Positions 7,189 through 17,900 of a stretch of DNA of 64,000 nt are shown in pieces (positions within the stretch are counted from its first letter, which is position 1; every line of letters starts with the position of its first letter). Source of the stretch: Schlesneria sp. (GTDB lineage: Bacteria > Planctomycetota > Planctomycetia > Planctomycetales > Planctomycetaceae); contig JAQGHU010000110.1 of assembly GCA_028291515.1 (NCBI GenBank), positions 19,617 to 83,616 of the forward strand. Direction: 5' to 3'. The translations under genes were made by a program, and so were the position numbers. The notes beneath the pieces are model-generated. The model did no database searches. It was not told the origin of the DNA and worked only from the letters and a program-made list of their open reading frames with translations.

Positions 7189-10100
7189 ATGACTGACCAG
7201 GAACTAATTCAACTGCTGCAGGAAAAACCTCCGGGCGAGTTTACGCCCGAGGAATTTGCGGCCCTGCGCACTCGCTGGACGCGATCCGCGGAAGTCCGAC
7301 AGGCGCTGATCGAACACCTGCATCTGGAATCGCAATTGACCGGGGCCTTCGGCCAGATCGATCTGGATATCGATAAGATCCTGAAGCGAGCCGCCGATGA
7401 ACGTCGCCGCGCTCCCACCGGACGTTCGCCACTCTGGCGGTGGTCCGCGGTCTTGGTGTTGTTTCTCGCATTTGGAATCGGAAGTCTCTTCTGGTTCGCG
7501 AAAAAGCCAGTTCAGCGCGAAATTGCCGACGGCCAGACAGATCATCCGACTCAGGTTCCGGACGCTAACCCGGCTGTTCCATCGGACGGCGCAGCGGAGC
7601 CTGCCGACGCCCTCGTTGCCATGGGGACCGGCAGTCCAGCGACGGCGACACCGACCCAATCGAACGAGAATCCCGCTGCTCCCAAGACAGAACCACTTCA
7701 ACCAGACGCCAACGAGCCCTGGTCGAAGACGCTGGCGCGCGACATCGCTCCCTGGCCGGCAAACAGCGACAAGTTCACTCGCGACTTCAAAGCCTCCGGT
7801 CACGATGAGCTGTCCGAAGTCGAAGCGAAACGCTGGTTCACTCCCGTCGCTGGGCAACCGCTGAACTGGGGACAGGATGTCTACGGCCAGCAACAGCGTC
7901 GAGTCGCCAGGTTTCATGGTTTTGGACGGCTTCGATCCCCCTGGCCAGACGATGCGCTGCTGCGGATGACGCCGTTCGAAGCGACCGACCTGACCATCTA
8001 TCTCTGGCGAGGTCCCAGTGGCATCGCCCTGCGTTTTTATACTCGGCGCGATCCTCACACCTGGGCCGCCTTCGAAGTCGTTCGCGAGAACTCGTCCCCC
8101 AAGCCGATTCGCTGGGGATTGCTGACCACGGACAACGGTGCCTATGTTCGTGCGGGGACGGGCACGTTTGATCTGCGATACCATGACGGCGGAATCACGC
8201 TGGCCAAGGGCGGAGTTCCTCTGCTTACAGCGCCCTTATCGGGCCGACCCGACGAAGTCTTTGTCGAAGGTCAGTTCCGACTCCGCGGCATCTCGATTCA
8301 CCGCACGGCGCCTCTTCCAACCGTTCCCGAAAATCCGCATCCGCTCGTGGTCGGCGGACCACCCGCCAGCCAGCCTTGGGCGGCCTCCGTCGAAGCTCCT
8401 GCCGAAATCACCGGCGCTCGCGATGGCTCGGCAGAATTTCGAGTCGATTCGCGAGAAAAGCCAGGAATCGTCGTGCTGCCACTGGCTCGACGCGGCCTGT
8501 ACGAAGTGATCGCCAAAGTCGACTCGGCGGACCCTGGAACCGGCATCTTTCTGGGTGATCTCGACGGACGGCCGATTCATCGTCTTGGCTTCTTCAAGGA
8601 CGCGGCGACCGGTCGGACCACGATCGGGGTGCTGCGACCCAGCGAAGTCCGTGATCAGGCCAACTTCGATTTCAACTCGTTCCCGCCCCCTTACCATACC
8701 TCCGCTCAGTGGATCAAAATCGTTGCTGGATTGGGAACCGTTCAAGTCCTCGTCAGCGGCGATGGTCGCCAATGGGGGCACCTGACCGAAGATCCTGCCC
8801 GTGACCTCCCCGGCGCGGTCGGCAGCGTCGGTCTCTTCGGCCTTCAGGGGCCCCAGGCCCGCGTTCTAAAGCTGGCAAGTCTGGAAGTCCGTTCGCTCTC
8901 GGGAATCACATCGCTTGCCGATCCGCAACTGGTCGCGCTCGCACCGCAGTTCACCGCCGAAGAGTGGAAAGATCCCGTGCGCTGGTCGCACCGAACCGTC
9001 GATACCATGCCTCCCGGCGTCGATCTCCAGCAGTGGATCGCGGCTTGCTCCGTCTCGTCGCTGACGCAGGGGCCGCCTCGCGAATTCGGCGTAAACGCTG
9101 TTAAACGTCTGTTATCGGTCGCGATTCAATCCAACATCGCCACACTTCAGAAGCTGCAACTGCTCGATGATGTCAGTCTGGTCTGCGACATGTGGGAAGA
9201 GGCCTCTGCTCATGTTGTGGCCGATCATTACGATGCCATCGCCAATCAACTGGCAGCGGCCGGCGGCTTGCATCCCGTTGCGACGATCCGTGCTGCTGTG
9301 CTACGTTCGCCGATGTGGACCAACAGCAAGCTCCGATTTGCCTGGGAGCGACAAGTTTCGCCGGATCTGGTCCGTTCCGTGTATCACACCGATTGGCCCG
9401 ACGCGATGCGCACCGGCCAGTCGGCCCTCTTTTGGAATGCCAGTGTGCATCCTGATTGGGTTCCTGTCGAACGAGCCGAAGTCGTCGCTCGACAAGCTCG
9501 CTGGGTGAAATCGATCGCGGTCGAGAATGCGCCACAACTGGATGACGGCCAGGCGGGGATCATTCCGGGCAGTTGGCGTCATCCGCTGGCTCTGCAATGG
9601 AATAAAGAAGCCTATAACGTCCGCGCCGAACTGCAGGCCGCGTTGACGGGCCAAACGTACGAAGACGCCTGCCGAGTGGTAATGTCCATTAACGTGAGCG
9701 ATGGCCCCGGCCTGTTGCCCGACATGGACGATCGCCAGTTGTTCGTTTCGCTTCCCACGGCGGTTGCCTCGGCCATGCAGGCTCACCCGGAATTTGCGAA
9801 ATTGATGACCGACAAGTTTGGGCCGCTCGGGGTCATCCGCGTCCGCCAGGCCGTGCAGTCCGGAGATGTCCGCGGAGTCCAATCCGCGACGCTGCAATTC
9901 TTCGGCACCGAAGCCGCCGCCGAAGCTCATCAGTGGTTGGGCGATCGCGATCTTTCCGCCGGCCGGTTTCCTTCCGCCGAAGAGCACTTCCTGTTGGGGC
10001 TGGCACATTGCCTGCCTCGACAATGGGAAGGTCTGCAGTCCCGTCTGCAACTGGCGACCGCTCTCAACGGAAAACCGGCTGCAGATCCGGCGGTCGCTTC

Positions 10101-11901
10101 GGTGAATTCCATCGAACTTAGTGGCGCGAAGATCTCTGCCGCTGAATTGGAAGCACTGGTCAAATCCCTTGCCGCCCGGCCATCCGCCGCGAAGCGATTT
10201 CAGCACCCGGCCATTGCCGCGGCGCCGGCATTGAATCCGCTGGCTTATCGCGTGGAACAGCGAGCCACCTTTGATGGCCAGCCGGGACTCAGCCCCGATC
10301 GTTACGAATTCCGCTTCGGCGACCCGTTCGGCAAACAGTTGGCAGCGGTCTCCGACAGCCATCGCATCTATGTCAGTAATCGCTTCCAGGTGAACGCCTA
10401 TACGCTCCCCGGTGGACAACAGCAGTGGGCGCAGGGACTGGGGAGTGAACAAGGCGAAGCTCACGGGATGCCGTTCACTCCGATGACCCCCTTGATCGCA
10501 GGCGATCGTTTGTTTGTGCGACGACTGGCCAAAGGGGGGACCGAACTCGCCTGTTTGAATGCCGAGAATGGCAGCGTGGTCTGGGCACAGCGACCCGGCT
10601 TGCAGGTGCTCTCAGATCCTGTTTTCTGGAATGGCAGCTTGTTCGCGCTAACCCTGGCCAAAGTCGACGATGATCTGGTACAAGTCGAAGGTACGCGGTT
10701 CGATATTGACTCCGGTGCGGCCACCTCGTCGCAGCCGCTGTTCCGGATGCGTGAATCCAGCGAACGTTCGAATGCGGCTCAACTGACTGTCTCAGGTCGA
10801 CTGGCCGTCTGCTCAATGGCGGGGATTTCCGCCTGTTTTGACGGTTCGGGCGAGATCCACTGGCTGCGTCGACACCTCTGGCTCCCCAAGCAGGTTGATG
10901 ATCTGGCGGACGATTTCCGGGTCGCACCACCGCTGATCCAAGGGAACCGCGTCGTCATGTCCGTCCCCGGCGTGCGAACGATGACCTGCATGGACTTGGA
11001 AACCGGACGCCAAATCTGGACACGCTCGCTGTCTGACCTCCGCGGCATCATCGCGATGCAGGGGTCCAAGATCCTGGTGGATACCGTGAGTGCATTGACA
11101 GCACTCTCAGCCCAGGATGGTCAAGTCGCCTGGTCGCGATCGCTGGACTCGCGATTGGAAGCGTTCCAGGTCAACGACCAATTTGTCGTGGCGTCTCAGC
11201 GAATTGCCGTGCCTTCGAACAAAACCCAGTCCAGCCTCGTCTGGCTCAAGCTCGACACCGGCACCGATGTCGCTCAGTCAGAATTGTTCGGCTTCGAACG
11301 GCCCGAATGTCAAATCGGCCCGATTATCTATGCGGGAAGTAAGTGGTGGTCGCTGGGAGGGCAGGGCTGGAAAGAAACCAAGCGCGAGCTATTTGAACTC
11401 TCAACAGCCTCCCCATTGATTCCAGGCCCTGTCGCCACCGCCGCGAATAGCTGGATGGCGGAGATCCCCACATCGCAACTGATCGACTTGGCATTGGTGC
11501 TTCCGGGTTGGCGTCCCGAAGTGAACTATGGAACCCGATTGCAACTGACGCCCGGGGATATCCGTGGAGAACAATACGTGATTGCGGCCAAGCTGGACCA
11601 GAATAAAGACTTACGCTTGATCCAGTTGATCGACATCCCCAAAGATCGCAAGACCTCACTCAAACTGCGATTTGGCAACGCGGCCGACCGACGTTGGGCA
11701 TTGACGGTCCTTGTGGCAGGCAAGCAAGTCCTCGAACAAGCTGTCGAGGAATCCGGCAGCAACAACGGCTGGCGCGAAGCCATCGTCGACTTGACCCCGT
11801 TTGCCGGTAAGCAAGTTCCGGTGCAGTTAATCCAGGCACTTCCTCCACAGCAGCAGCCCACAGAGGCGTTATTGAAGCAAGCTGCCATCATCGTGGAGTG
11901 A
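7189..11901 (+). CDS. Giant one-TM protein: anti-sigma-like N-terminus, DUF1583-like and PQQ-type beta-propeller regions
   Basis: This is a 1570-residue protein. Residues 1-80 form a helical, cytoplasmic-looking domain (EFTPEEFAALRTRW... ALIEHLHLESQL) of the sort seen at the N-terminus of planctomycete FecR-type regulators; it lacks the zinc-binding HxxxCxxC. A single TM lies at about 83-103, then a proline/alanine-rich linker. The extracytoplasmic part has a beta-rich region (about 190-570) that I tentatively liken to DUF1583, a helical middle (about 600-1000), and a PQQ-like propeller (about 1040-1370; repeats such as YTLPGGQQQWAQG, LNAENGSVVWAQ, MDLETGRQIWTRS). It directly follows ECF sigma 1. 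I infer a sensor that holds or releases the sigma factor; the ligand is unknown. Confidence 0.85.
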   Translation: MTDQELIQLLQEKPPGEFTPEEFAALRTRWTRSAEVRQALIEHLHLESQLTGAFGQIDLDIDKILKRAADERRRAPTGRSPLWRWSAVLVLFLAFGIGSLFWFAKKPVQREIADGQTDHPTQVPDANPAVPSDGAAEPADALVAMGTGSPATATPTQSNENPAAPKTEPLQPDANEPWSKTLARDIAPWPANSDKFTRDFKASGHDELSEVEAKRWFTPVAGQPLNWGQDVYGQQQRRVARFHGFGRLRSPWPDDALLRMTPFEATDLTIYLWRGPSGIALRFYTRRDPHTWAAFEVVRENSSPKPIRWGLLTTDNGAYVRAGTGTFDLRYHDGGITLAKGGVPLLTAPLSGRPDEVFVEGQFRLRGISIHRTAPLPTVPENPHPLVVGGPPASQPWAASVEAPAEITGARDGSAEFRVDSREKPGIVVLPLARRGLYEVIAKVDSADPGTGIFLGDLDGRPIHRLGFFKDAATGRTTIGVLRPSEVRDQANFDFNSFPPPYHTSAQWIKIVAGLGTVQVLVSGDGRQWGHLTEDPARDLPGAVGSVGLFGLQGPQARVLKLASLEVRSLSGITSLADPQLVALAPQFTAEEWKDPVRWSHRTVDTMPPGVDLQQWIAACSVSSLTQGPPREFGVNAVKRLLSVAIQSNIATLQKLQLLDDVSLVCDMWEEASAHVVADHYDAIANQLAAAGGLHPVATIRAAVLRSPMWTNSKLRFAWERQVSPDLVRSVYHTDWPDAMRTGQSALFWNASVHPDWVPVERAEVVARQARWVKSIAVENAPQLDDGQAGIIPGSWRHPLALQWNKEAYNVRAELQAALTGQTYEDACRVVMSINVSDGPGLLPDMDDRQLFVSLPTAVASAMQAHPEFAKLMTDKFGPLGVIRVRQAVQSGDVRGVQSATLQFFGTEAAAEAHQWLGDRDLSAGRFPSAEEHFLLGLAHCLPRQWEGLQSRLQLATALNGKPAADPAVASVNSIELSGAKISAAELEALVKSLAARPSAAKRFQHPAIAAAPALNPLAYRVEQRATFDGQPGLSPDRYEFRFGDPFGKQLAAVSDSHRIYVSNRFQVNAYTLPGGQQQWAQGLGSEQGEAHGMPFTPMTPLIAGDRLFVRRLAKGGTELACLNAENGSVVWAQRPGLQVLSDPVFWNGSLFALTLAKVDDDLVQVEGTRFDIDSGAATSSQPLFRMRESSERSNAAQLTVSGRLAVCSMAGISACFDGSGEIHWLRRHLWLPKQVDDLADDFRVAPPLIQGNRVVMSVPGVRTMTCMDLETGRQIWTRSLSDLRGIIAMQGSKILVDTVSALTALSAQDGQVAWSRSLDSRLEAFQVNDQFVVASQRIAVPSNKTQSSLVWLKLDTGTDVAQSELFGFERPECQIGPIIYAGSKWWSLGGQGWKETKRELFELSTASPLIPGPVATAANSWMAEIPTSQLIDLALVLPGWRPEVNYGTRLQLTPGDIRGEQYVIAAKLDQNKDLRLIQLIDIPKDRKTSLKLRFGNAADRRWALTVLVAGKQVLEQAVEESGSNNGWREAIVDLTPFAGKQVPVQLIQALPPQQQPTEALLKQAAIIVE

Positions 11902-11956
11902 AGTGCGGACTACTTCGCAGTTCATCACAGGTCGTCTGCACTCTCGATGAGATAGA

Positions 11957-12343
11957 TTAAGAACGGCCCCACTTGGTTTGCCGTAAAACTCCGATAGAAA
12001 TGCTCGTTCGAGCAATTGCCGGAATTGGATCGTTTAGCTCCAAAAACGCAGCGGGAGGGGTCTCTTCTCGCGTCTGAAACACCCGGAACACCTCCTCAAT
12101 GAGATCGAATGCACAGAGACTGATAACAGGGTCGCGGTCCCTCAACTTCTGGATCAGGAAATCCGTTTCGTCGCAGAAGAGATCCGCAAACTTCTGGCCC
12201 AGTCTTTTGCCGAGAGAGGGCTGATAACGAGACATTCGGACACCGTGTGGGAGGTCTTCGACGCGACCTGCCTGCGACCAGATACTGAAACATCGGTCCC
12301 ACGATGATGACACGTCATCGGTGAAGTATTCCTGAAACTCCAT
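11957..12343 (-). CDS. Hypothetical soluble protein
   Basis: This 128-residue protein has no signal or TM segment. It starts MEFQEYFTDDVSSSWDRC and has a middle stretch rich in helix-forming residues (LGKRLGQKFADLFCDETDFL, then SLCAFDLIEEVFRVF). GGAG lies seven bases before the ATG at 12343, which is preferred over an in-frame ATG 45 bases upstream. It stands alone between convergent and co-directional neighbours. I recognise no family; HEAT-like repeats or an immunity-type protein are possible but unsupported. Confidence 0.6.
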   Translation of the reverse strand: MEFQEYFTDDVSSSWDRCFSIWSQAGRVEDLPHGVRMSRYQPSLGKRLGQKFADLFCDETDFLIQKLRDRDPVISLCAFDLIEEVFRVFQTREETPPAAFLELNDPIPAIARTSISIGVLRQTKWGRS

Positions 12344-12438
12344 ACTTCGTCTCCGATGTGAAAGTCTCAGTGGAATTGAACTCGTCACGACTCACTGCGT
12401 GCGGACTCGCTTTCGTCGCGAGTTTGTTGGAAATGGCA

Positions 12439-13638
12439 TTAATTCATATGCGTGGCGATCTTATCGACGACCAGCTTACCCACGTTTAGCGATGCCGTTG
12501 CGGCGGGGCTGGGGGCGTTGCAGACGTTAATGACCAGATCATTCTCTACGATCAGGAAGTCGTCGACCAGATTCCCATCGCGAGACAACGCCTGAGCCCG
12601 CACGCCTGCCGGAGCCGACACCAGATGCTCGCCGCGAACTTCCGGGACCAGTCGCTGCAGTGCGGCGACAAAGGCGCCCTTGTTGAAGGATCGCCATAGC
12701 TCGTGAAAGCCCATTCGCCAATGACGCAGCGCCATCCTGATGAAGCCGGGATAGGTCAGCGATTCCAGCGTGTCCATCAGGTTGAAGCTGGTTTTGTAAT
12801 AGCCTTCGCGCTTGAAGGCGAAGACGGCGTTGGGACCGCATTCGACGCCGCCATGAATCATGCGCGTGAAGTGGACGCCCAGGAATGGAAAGTCTGGATC
12901 GGGGACCGGATAGATCAGCCCGCGACACAGGTGATGCATTGAGGGTTTGAGTTCGAAATACTCACCACGAAAGGGAACGATCTGCGCATTGGGCCGCTGC
13001 CCTGATAGCCACGCGACTCGATCCGAGAACAGGCCGGCGCAGTTGACGATCAGTTTGGCTTCCAATTCACCCGCCGTACACTGGATCAGCATCCGGCCTT
13101 CGCGACGATACATCCCAGTCACTTTCGCGCTGGTCTTGATCTCGCCACCTGCTTCGGCGATTCGCAGAGCCAATCGTTCGCAGACCTGGCGATAATCGAT
13201 GATCCCCGCTTCGGGGACATGGATCGCACGGATCCCAGCGGCATGCGGTTCGATCTCACGCAGGCGATCGCCGTCGATCATCTGGCAAGTCACGCCATTC
13301 GCCAGACCTCGTTCGTAGATCTTGTCTAACCGAGGAATCTCGTCGTTGTTGATCGCGACGATCACCTTGCCGCACAGTTGATACGGAATGTTCTCTTTGT
13401 CGCAGAACTCCTGCATCGCTCGTTTGCCTTCACGGCAATTCGTCGCTCGCAGGGAGCCCGGTTTATAGTAGATGCCGGAGTGCAGCACGCCCGAATTGTG
13501 GCCGGTCTGATGCTGCGCGACTTCACGTTCTTTCTCCAGCACCACCACAGTTTTGCCGGGAAATCGTTCCTGCAGGCGATACGCCGTCGCCAAGCCGACG
13601 ATCCCGCCTCCAATAATGGCCACATCTGCCTGCTGCAT
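12439..13638 (-). CDS. lhgO: L-2-hydroxyglutarate oxidase/dehydrogenase
   Basis: This 399-residue FAD enzyme belongs to the DAO/glycerol-3-phosphate dehydrogenase superfamily. The N-terminal dinucleotide-binding motif is IIGGGIVGLATAYRL with the acidic strand end VVVLEKE. The LhgO signature HQTGHNSGVLHSGIYYKPGSL is present as two adjacent stretches, and the C-terminal GVRAQAL and NVCNAPSPAATASL regions fit the family. It oxidises L-2-hydroxyglutarate to 2-oxoglutarate, passing electrons to the quinone pool. Length matches the family, and the ATG at 13638 begins directly at the FAD motif. It is divergent from the Nudix gene with a 115-base gap that must hold both promoters. Confidence 0.92.
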   Translation of the reverse strand: MQQADVAIIGGGIVGLATAYRLQERFPGKTVVVLEKEREVAQHQTGHNSGVLHSGIYYKPGSLRATNCREGKRAMQEFCDKENIPYQLCGKVIVAINNDEIPRLDKIYERGLANGVTCQMIDGDRLREIEPHAAGIRAIHVPEAGIIDYRQVCERLALRIAEAGGEIKTSAKVTGMYRREGRMLIQCTAGELEAKLIVNCAGLFSDRVAWLSGQRPNAQIVPFRGEYFELKPSMHHLCRGLIYPVPDPDFPFLGVHFTRMIHGGVECGPNAVFAFKREGYYKTSFNLMDTLESLTYPGFIRMALRHWRMGFHELWRSFNKGAFVAALQRLVPEVRGEHLVSAPAGVRAQALSRDGNLVDDFLIVENDLVINVCNAPSPAATASLNVGKLVVDKIATHMN

Positions 13639-13753
13639 TGCTGTCGTTCCATCCGGTTGAAAAGATTCCGCTTTCGCTCCGAGCCAAAGTCGCGGCAGTA
13701 TAATCGACGTGGATTGCCTGGACTAACCACTTGCCGCCGTTGGACGCGAAAGA

Positions 13754-14158
13754 ATGCGAGAATCTGCGGGAACGATTTTGTACCGACATCGCGATGGCGA
13801 CTTGGAAGTGCTGCTAGTGCATCCCTCGGGAAACTACAACCGCAAGTCTCCGTGGTCGATTCCTAAAGGGGAACCCGACGCCGAAGAACCCTTAGAGGCG
13901 GCTGCTCGTCGGGAAACATTGGAAGAGACCGAAGTCACCGCCGGTGAATTGGTCCCACTGGGTGACATCGTCTATCAAAAGTCTCGCAAGCGAGTTCACT
14001 GTTTCGCGGGACTGGCATCGGCCGAAGCGAATCCGCGGTGTGCTTCCTGGGAGGTGGATCGCGCGGAATTTCTGCCGATCGACCAGGCCCGTGACTTGAT
14101 TCATCCCGACCAGCGGATTTTCCTCGAGCGATTGCTGGATCTGCTGCGCCCCAGTTGA
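13754..14158 (+). CDS. Nudix hydrolase
   Basis: This is a 134-residue single-domain Nudix protein. The Nudix box is intact: GEPDAEEPLEAAARRETLEE fits GX5EX7REUXEE, followed by T at the position usually occupied by G or T. The opening ESAGTILYR and the SPWSIPKGEP run resemble the diadenosine-polyphosphate/ADP-ribose-type branch (MutT/AP4A hydrolase-like), with KGE before the box. Substrate is not predictable from sequence alone. The ATG at 13754 begins the domain directly. Confidence 0.88.
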   Translation: MRESAGTILYRHRDGDLEVLLVHPSGNYNRKSPWSIPKGEPDAEEPLEAAARRETLEETEVTAGELVPLGDIVYQKSRKRVHCFAGLASAEANPRCASWEVDRAEFLPIDQARDLIHPDQRIFLERLLDLLRPS

Positions 14159-14308
14159 CCTGACTCCCAAAGGAGTTGCGGCGACTCTGGCGGACTTCAA
14201 TTTCGCGATTTCCTTACTTCTGCTCGAAAATCTCAGAACTCCGCGACACTTCGCCTCGTCGAAGCGCCAATTGTTTTGGAACGACAGCCCTGACTAACGA
14301 GATACCTC

Positions 14309-14920
14309 GTGCTTGATGAGCCTGACCAACAGGCCGTGATCTGCGGATTACGGCTCGGCGATCGAGACGCCTGGTCTGCCCTGTATGACGGATACAGCGC
14401 AGATATCTGGCGGTACGTCGCACGACTGGTCGGCCCGGAAACCGCAGCCGTGGCAGATATCGTGCAAGAAACATTTCTGGCGGCAGCTCGATCGGCCCGG
14501 CTATTCGATCCGCAGCGAGGAACCCTGTGGGCGTGGCTGTCGGGTATCGCGCATCACCAATCCGCCCTGTACTGGCGACAGATCAACAAGGTTCAACGGT
14601 TGAAAGAGTTGGTTGAAGCCAGAGCCGACGAACTACGCCGCTGGCTGGAAACATCAGAACCAGCCGACGAACCGTGGGCTCGCTTGGAATTGGCCGACGT
14701 GGTCCGTGGCGTGCTGGCCGAATTGCCCGCGGACTATTCGGCGCTGCTCACCGCGAAATACCTCGATGAACGAACGCTCGACGAATTGTCTCGAGAATCA
14801 GGGGGAACCGTGGATGCGATCAAATCAAAGTTAGCCCGGGCTCGACGTGAATTTCGAGCCCGGATGGAAGTGTTAGTTCGCGAACCGACCACCCGTCGCA
14901 ACGACTGCGAAGTTCGATAG
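14309..14920 (+). CDS. ECF RNA polymerase sigma factor 2
   Basis: This is 203 residues with a GTG start. Region 2 is recognisable (DAWSALYDGYSADIWRYVARL, then VADIVQETFLAAARSARLFD and TLWAWLSGIAHHQSALYWR). Region 4 follows a helical spacer (VLAELPADYSALLTAKYLD, then TLDELSRESGGTVDAIKSKL and ARAR). It ends 14 bases before a 3211-residue membrane protein, repeating the arrangement of ECF sigma 1 and the 1570-residue protein at 7189. The repeated layout supports a functional sigma/sensor module. Confidence 0.9.
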   Translation: MLDEPDQQAVICGLRLGDRDAWSALYDGYSADIWRYVARLVGPETAAVADIVQETFLAAARSARLFDPQRGTLWAWLSGIAHHQSALYWRQINKVQRLKELVEARADELRRWLETSEPADEPWARLELADVVRGVLAELPADYSALLTAKYLDERTLDELSRESGGTVDAIKSKLARARREFRARMEVLVREPTTRRNDCEVR

Positions 14921-14934
14921 ACCTGTCCCGAAAT

Positions 14935-17900
14935 GTGGCTATGACTCACGAGCCTGAACATCACCGAGACGAAACAGATCTGCAGGGGCTGCTGCGCTCC
15001 GTCGATCTCGATGCGCCTGGTCCTGATCTCGCCGCGCTGAACGCGCTGCGTCAACGAGCCGCCGATGAGTTCGCCCAAGCGGCGGCCGAAGGTCCAACGC
15101 CTTCGACTGCTGTCAGTCCAATCGATTCCACACCAACGATCCCCAAAGATCGGAGATCCTCCATGTTAGCCCTCGCGATTCGTGGTTCGCTCGCCCTGTC
15201 CGCAGCCGTCGCGCTGCTGGCGGTTTGGCTTAATCCATTTACTCCCCAGGTCGCCGGAGGATCAATCCCATTCTCCAAAATCATGGAGGAACTTCGTGGG
15301 GCATCGACGTTGCATCTGCAATTGGAGAAGGGGGGCCAGACCTCGGAAATCCTCGTACGAGTTCCCGGCCTCGTGCGGAAACAGGATTCGCCGCAGCGCT
15401 ATCAGATCGCGGCCGGCTCGCGCTGGTGGAAGATCGACGAAGCCGAGAACACCGTCAGCGAAGGGGATTCGCCGTGGTTCCTGAGCCCCGACAAACAGAT
15501 TGATCTGCTGAAGCTGCTGGAAGTCGGCGTGAAAGACGCGACGCCGCTGTTGGTCGCTCGACCCTATCAGCGGACGACCTACGGTGGGCGCGACTGCTAT
15601 GCCTATCGAGTCGACCTGCCAGGCGAGCAGGGGCGTGTGCATGTGGAAGCATTCGCTGACGTGACCAACAACCAACTCGTCGGTATCACGGCTCGCGATG
15701 TCACCGACGAGAAGGGTGCGAAACAACCCATCGCCGAACTGCGGCTGGTAGCCGTCAATCAACCTGTGGCTGACGAGCAGTTCGTCGTCGCGAAATCGCT
15801 GACCGAGGATGGTCGAATCGGCAAAGTGAGCGAAGCCCAAGGGATCGTGGTGCTGCGTCCGATGCTCGCCAAACGCTGGACTCCGGTTTGTCGCGAAACC
15901 TTGTTGCGACCGGGCGACTGGCTGCGAACCGAACTGCGAGGTGCGAACGCTGTCAAAATCACGCTCGCTTCGGAAGTCGAACTCACTCTGGGACCGGGCT
16001 CTCTGATCGAGTGCATCAGTCCGACACAGGCGCGGCTGCACACGGGACAGGTACAGGTGAAAGCTGGCGGGAAGCCAGTCGCCGACGGCCAAGCGGACAA
16101 AACGGCGATGTTCACGCTGCTGGCACCACGCACGGGTGATCGTGTCTTCAAGGTTGGAGTCAAGCAACTGGTTCGCGTCGATCGCGAAGACAAACTGGTT
16201 GATGTCGCCCAGACGCCGGTGTGGCTCGCGGGATTCGAAGGCACGACCAGCAATGAGTCGCTAGGATCGTTGATCGTCAATTTGCCCGACGGTCGCAACG
16301 AGCCGCTGACGGTCGGCTATCACAAGGTTTCGGTCGAGATCCGCGATCAGATTGCGCGGACGACAATCGAAGAGTCGTTCGTCAATCATACCCCCACTCG
16401 ATTGGAAGGGGTCTTCCACTTCCCGCTTCCCCAAGATGCGTCCATCAGTGGGTTCGGAATGTGGATCGGCAACGACCTCGTCGAAGCCGATGTCGTCGAG
16501 AAGCAGCGGGCTCGAGAGATCTTTGAAACGATCCTGCGAGAAAAACGCGATCCTGGACTGCTGGAATGGATGGGGGGCAACATCTTCAAGGCCCGCGTCT
16601 TCCCCATCGAGGCGCATTCCGAAAAACGGATCAAGATTGTTTACACGCAAGTGCTGCCACTGCGAGCCAACCGCTATCGCTACTCGTACGGACTTCGCAG
16701 CGAGTTGTTGCGAACGAAGCCCCTGCGTGAACTTTCGCTGAACGTCACCGTGAATTCGGCGATTCCTCTGAAAGCTGTGTCGTGTCCCACCCACGCCGTG
16801 CGAACGCAGCAGACGCAGCATTCCGCTCAAGTGGAATTCACGGCTCAGGAATACACGCCGACTCGAGATTTCGAGGTGGTCTGCGAAGTCGATGGCAAGC
16901 AATCCGATGTGGTCGTGATCCCGCATCGTCGCGGCAATGACGGCTATTTTCTCGTCCAATTGACGCCACCAGGGCCCGAAGGAAACTGGCAGCGAGAACT
17001 ATTGCCAGACGGCAAATCACTGAATGTCGTTTTGCTGTGTGATACGTCGTCGTCGATGGACTCCGAAAAACGCCGCCAACAGGCTGAGTTTGTCAGCGCC
17101 GTGCTGATGTCGCTCGGCAGTGACGATCACTTCCAATTGGCCTGCGCCGATGTCGGCACGACCTGGTTGTCTGCCGAGCCGCTGCCCGTCAATGCCGAGA
17201 ACGCGGCGAAAGCCAGAGCGTTCCTGGACGAACGAGTTTCCCTGGGATGGACCAACCTGGATCGCGCCTTCGCTGACGTCATTCAGAAGTCACCGGCTGA
17301 CGCACAGGTGCTGTACGTTGGTGACGGGATCGTGTCGGCGGGCTCAACAGACCCCGCCGCATTCGTCCAACGCTTGAAGCAACTGATCAGCAAAGCGGAC
17401 AAGCCGGCCAGCGGAACTCGACGAGTTTTCCACTCAATCAGCGTCGGCAATTCACACGAAGGGGTCGTCTTAAAGGGAATCGCCTCCATGACCGGCGGTT
17501 CGTCGCGAGCCATCACGAATGAACAGACTCCGCAGATCATTGCCCTCGAACTTCTGAACGAGATTGCTCAGCCGGGCTTACGAGACCTGAACATCGAATT
17601 CCGCGGCTTGAAAGTGGCTGCTGTTTACCCCGAGCAACTTCCCAACGTCGCGGCCGGGACTCAGCAGATCCTCGTCGGACGCTATCTTCCCGAGGGGAAA
17701 GACCAGTCTGGTGAGATTGTGATCACCGGCATGCGTGGCAATGAGAAGGTGAAGTACGCCACGCGTGTCAATTTGAAGGATGCCGAAGCGGGCAACTCGT
17801 TCATCCCCCGCCTGTGGGCTCGCGGTCACCTCGACCAGCTTCTCGCCCAGGGCCAAAGTTCGCAGATCAAAGATGAAATCATCGGCCTGTCCGAAGAGTT

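Noticed and set aside
9301..10464. 387-codon minus-strand ORF
   Set aside because: It is antisense to the 1570-residue protein; composition is arginine/glycine-rich shadow sequence with no recognisable domain.
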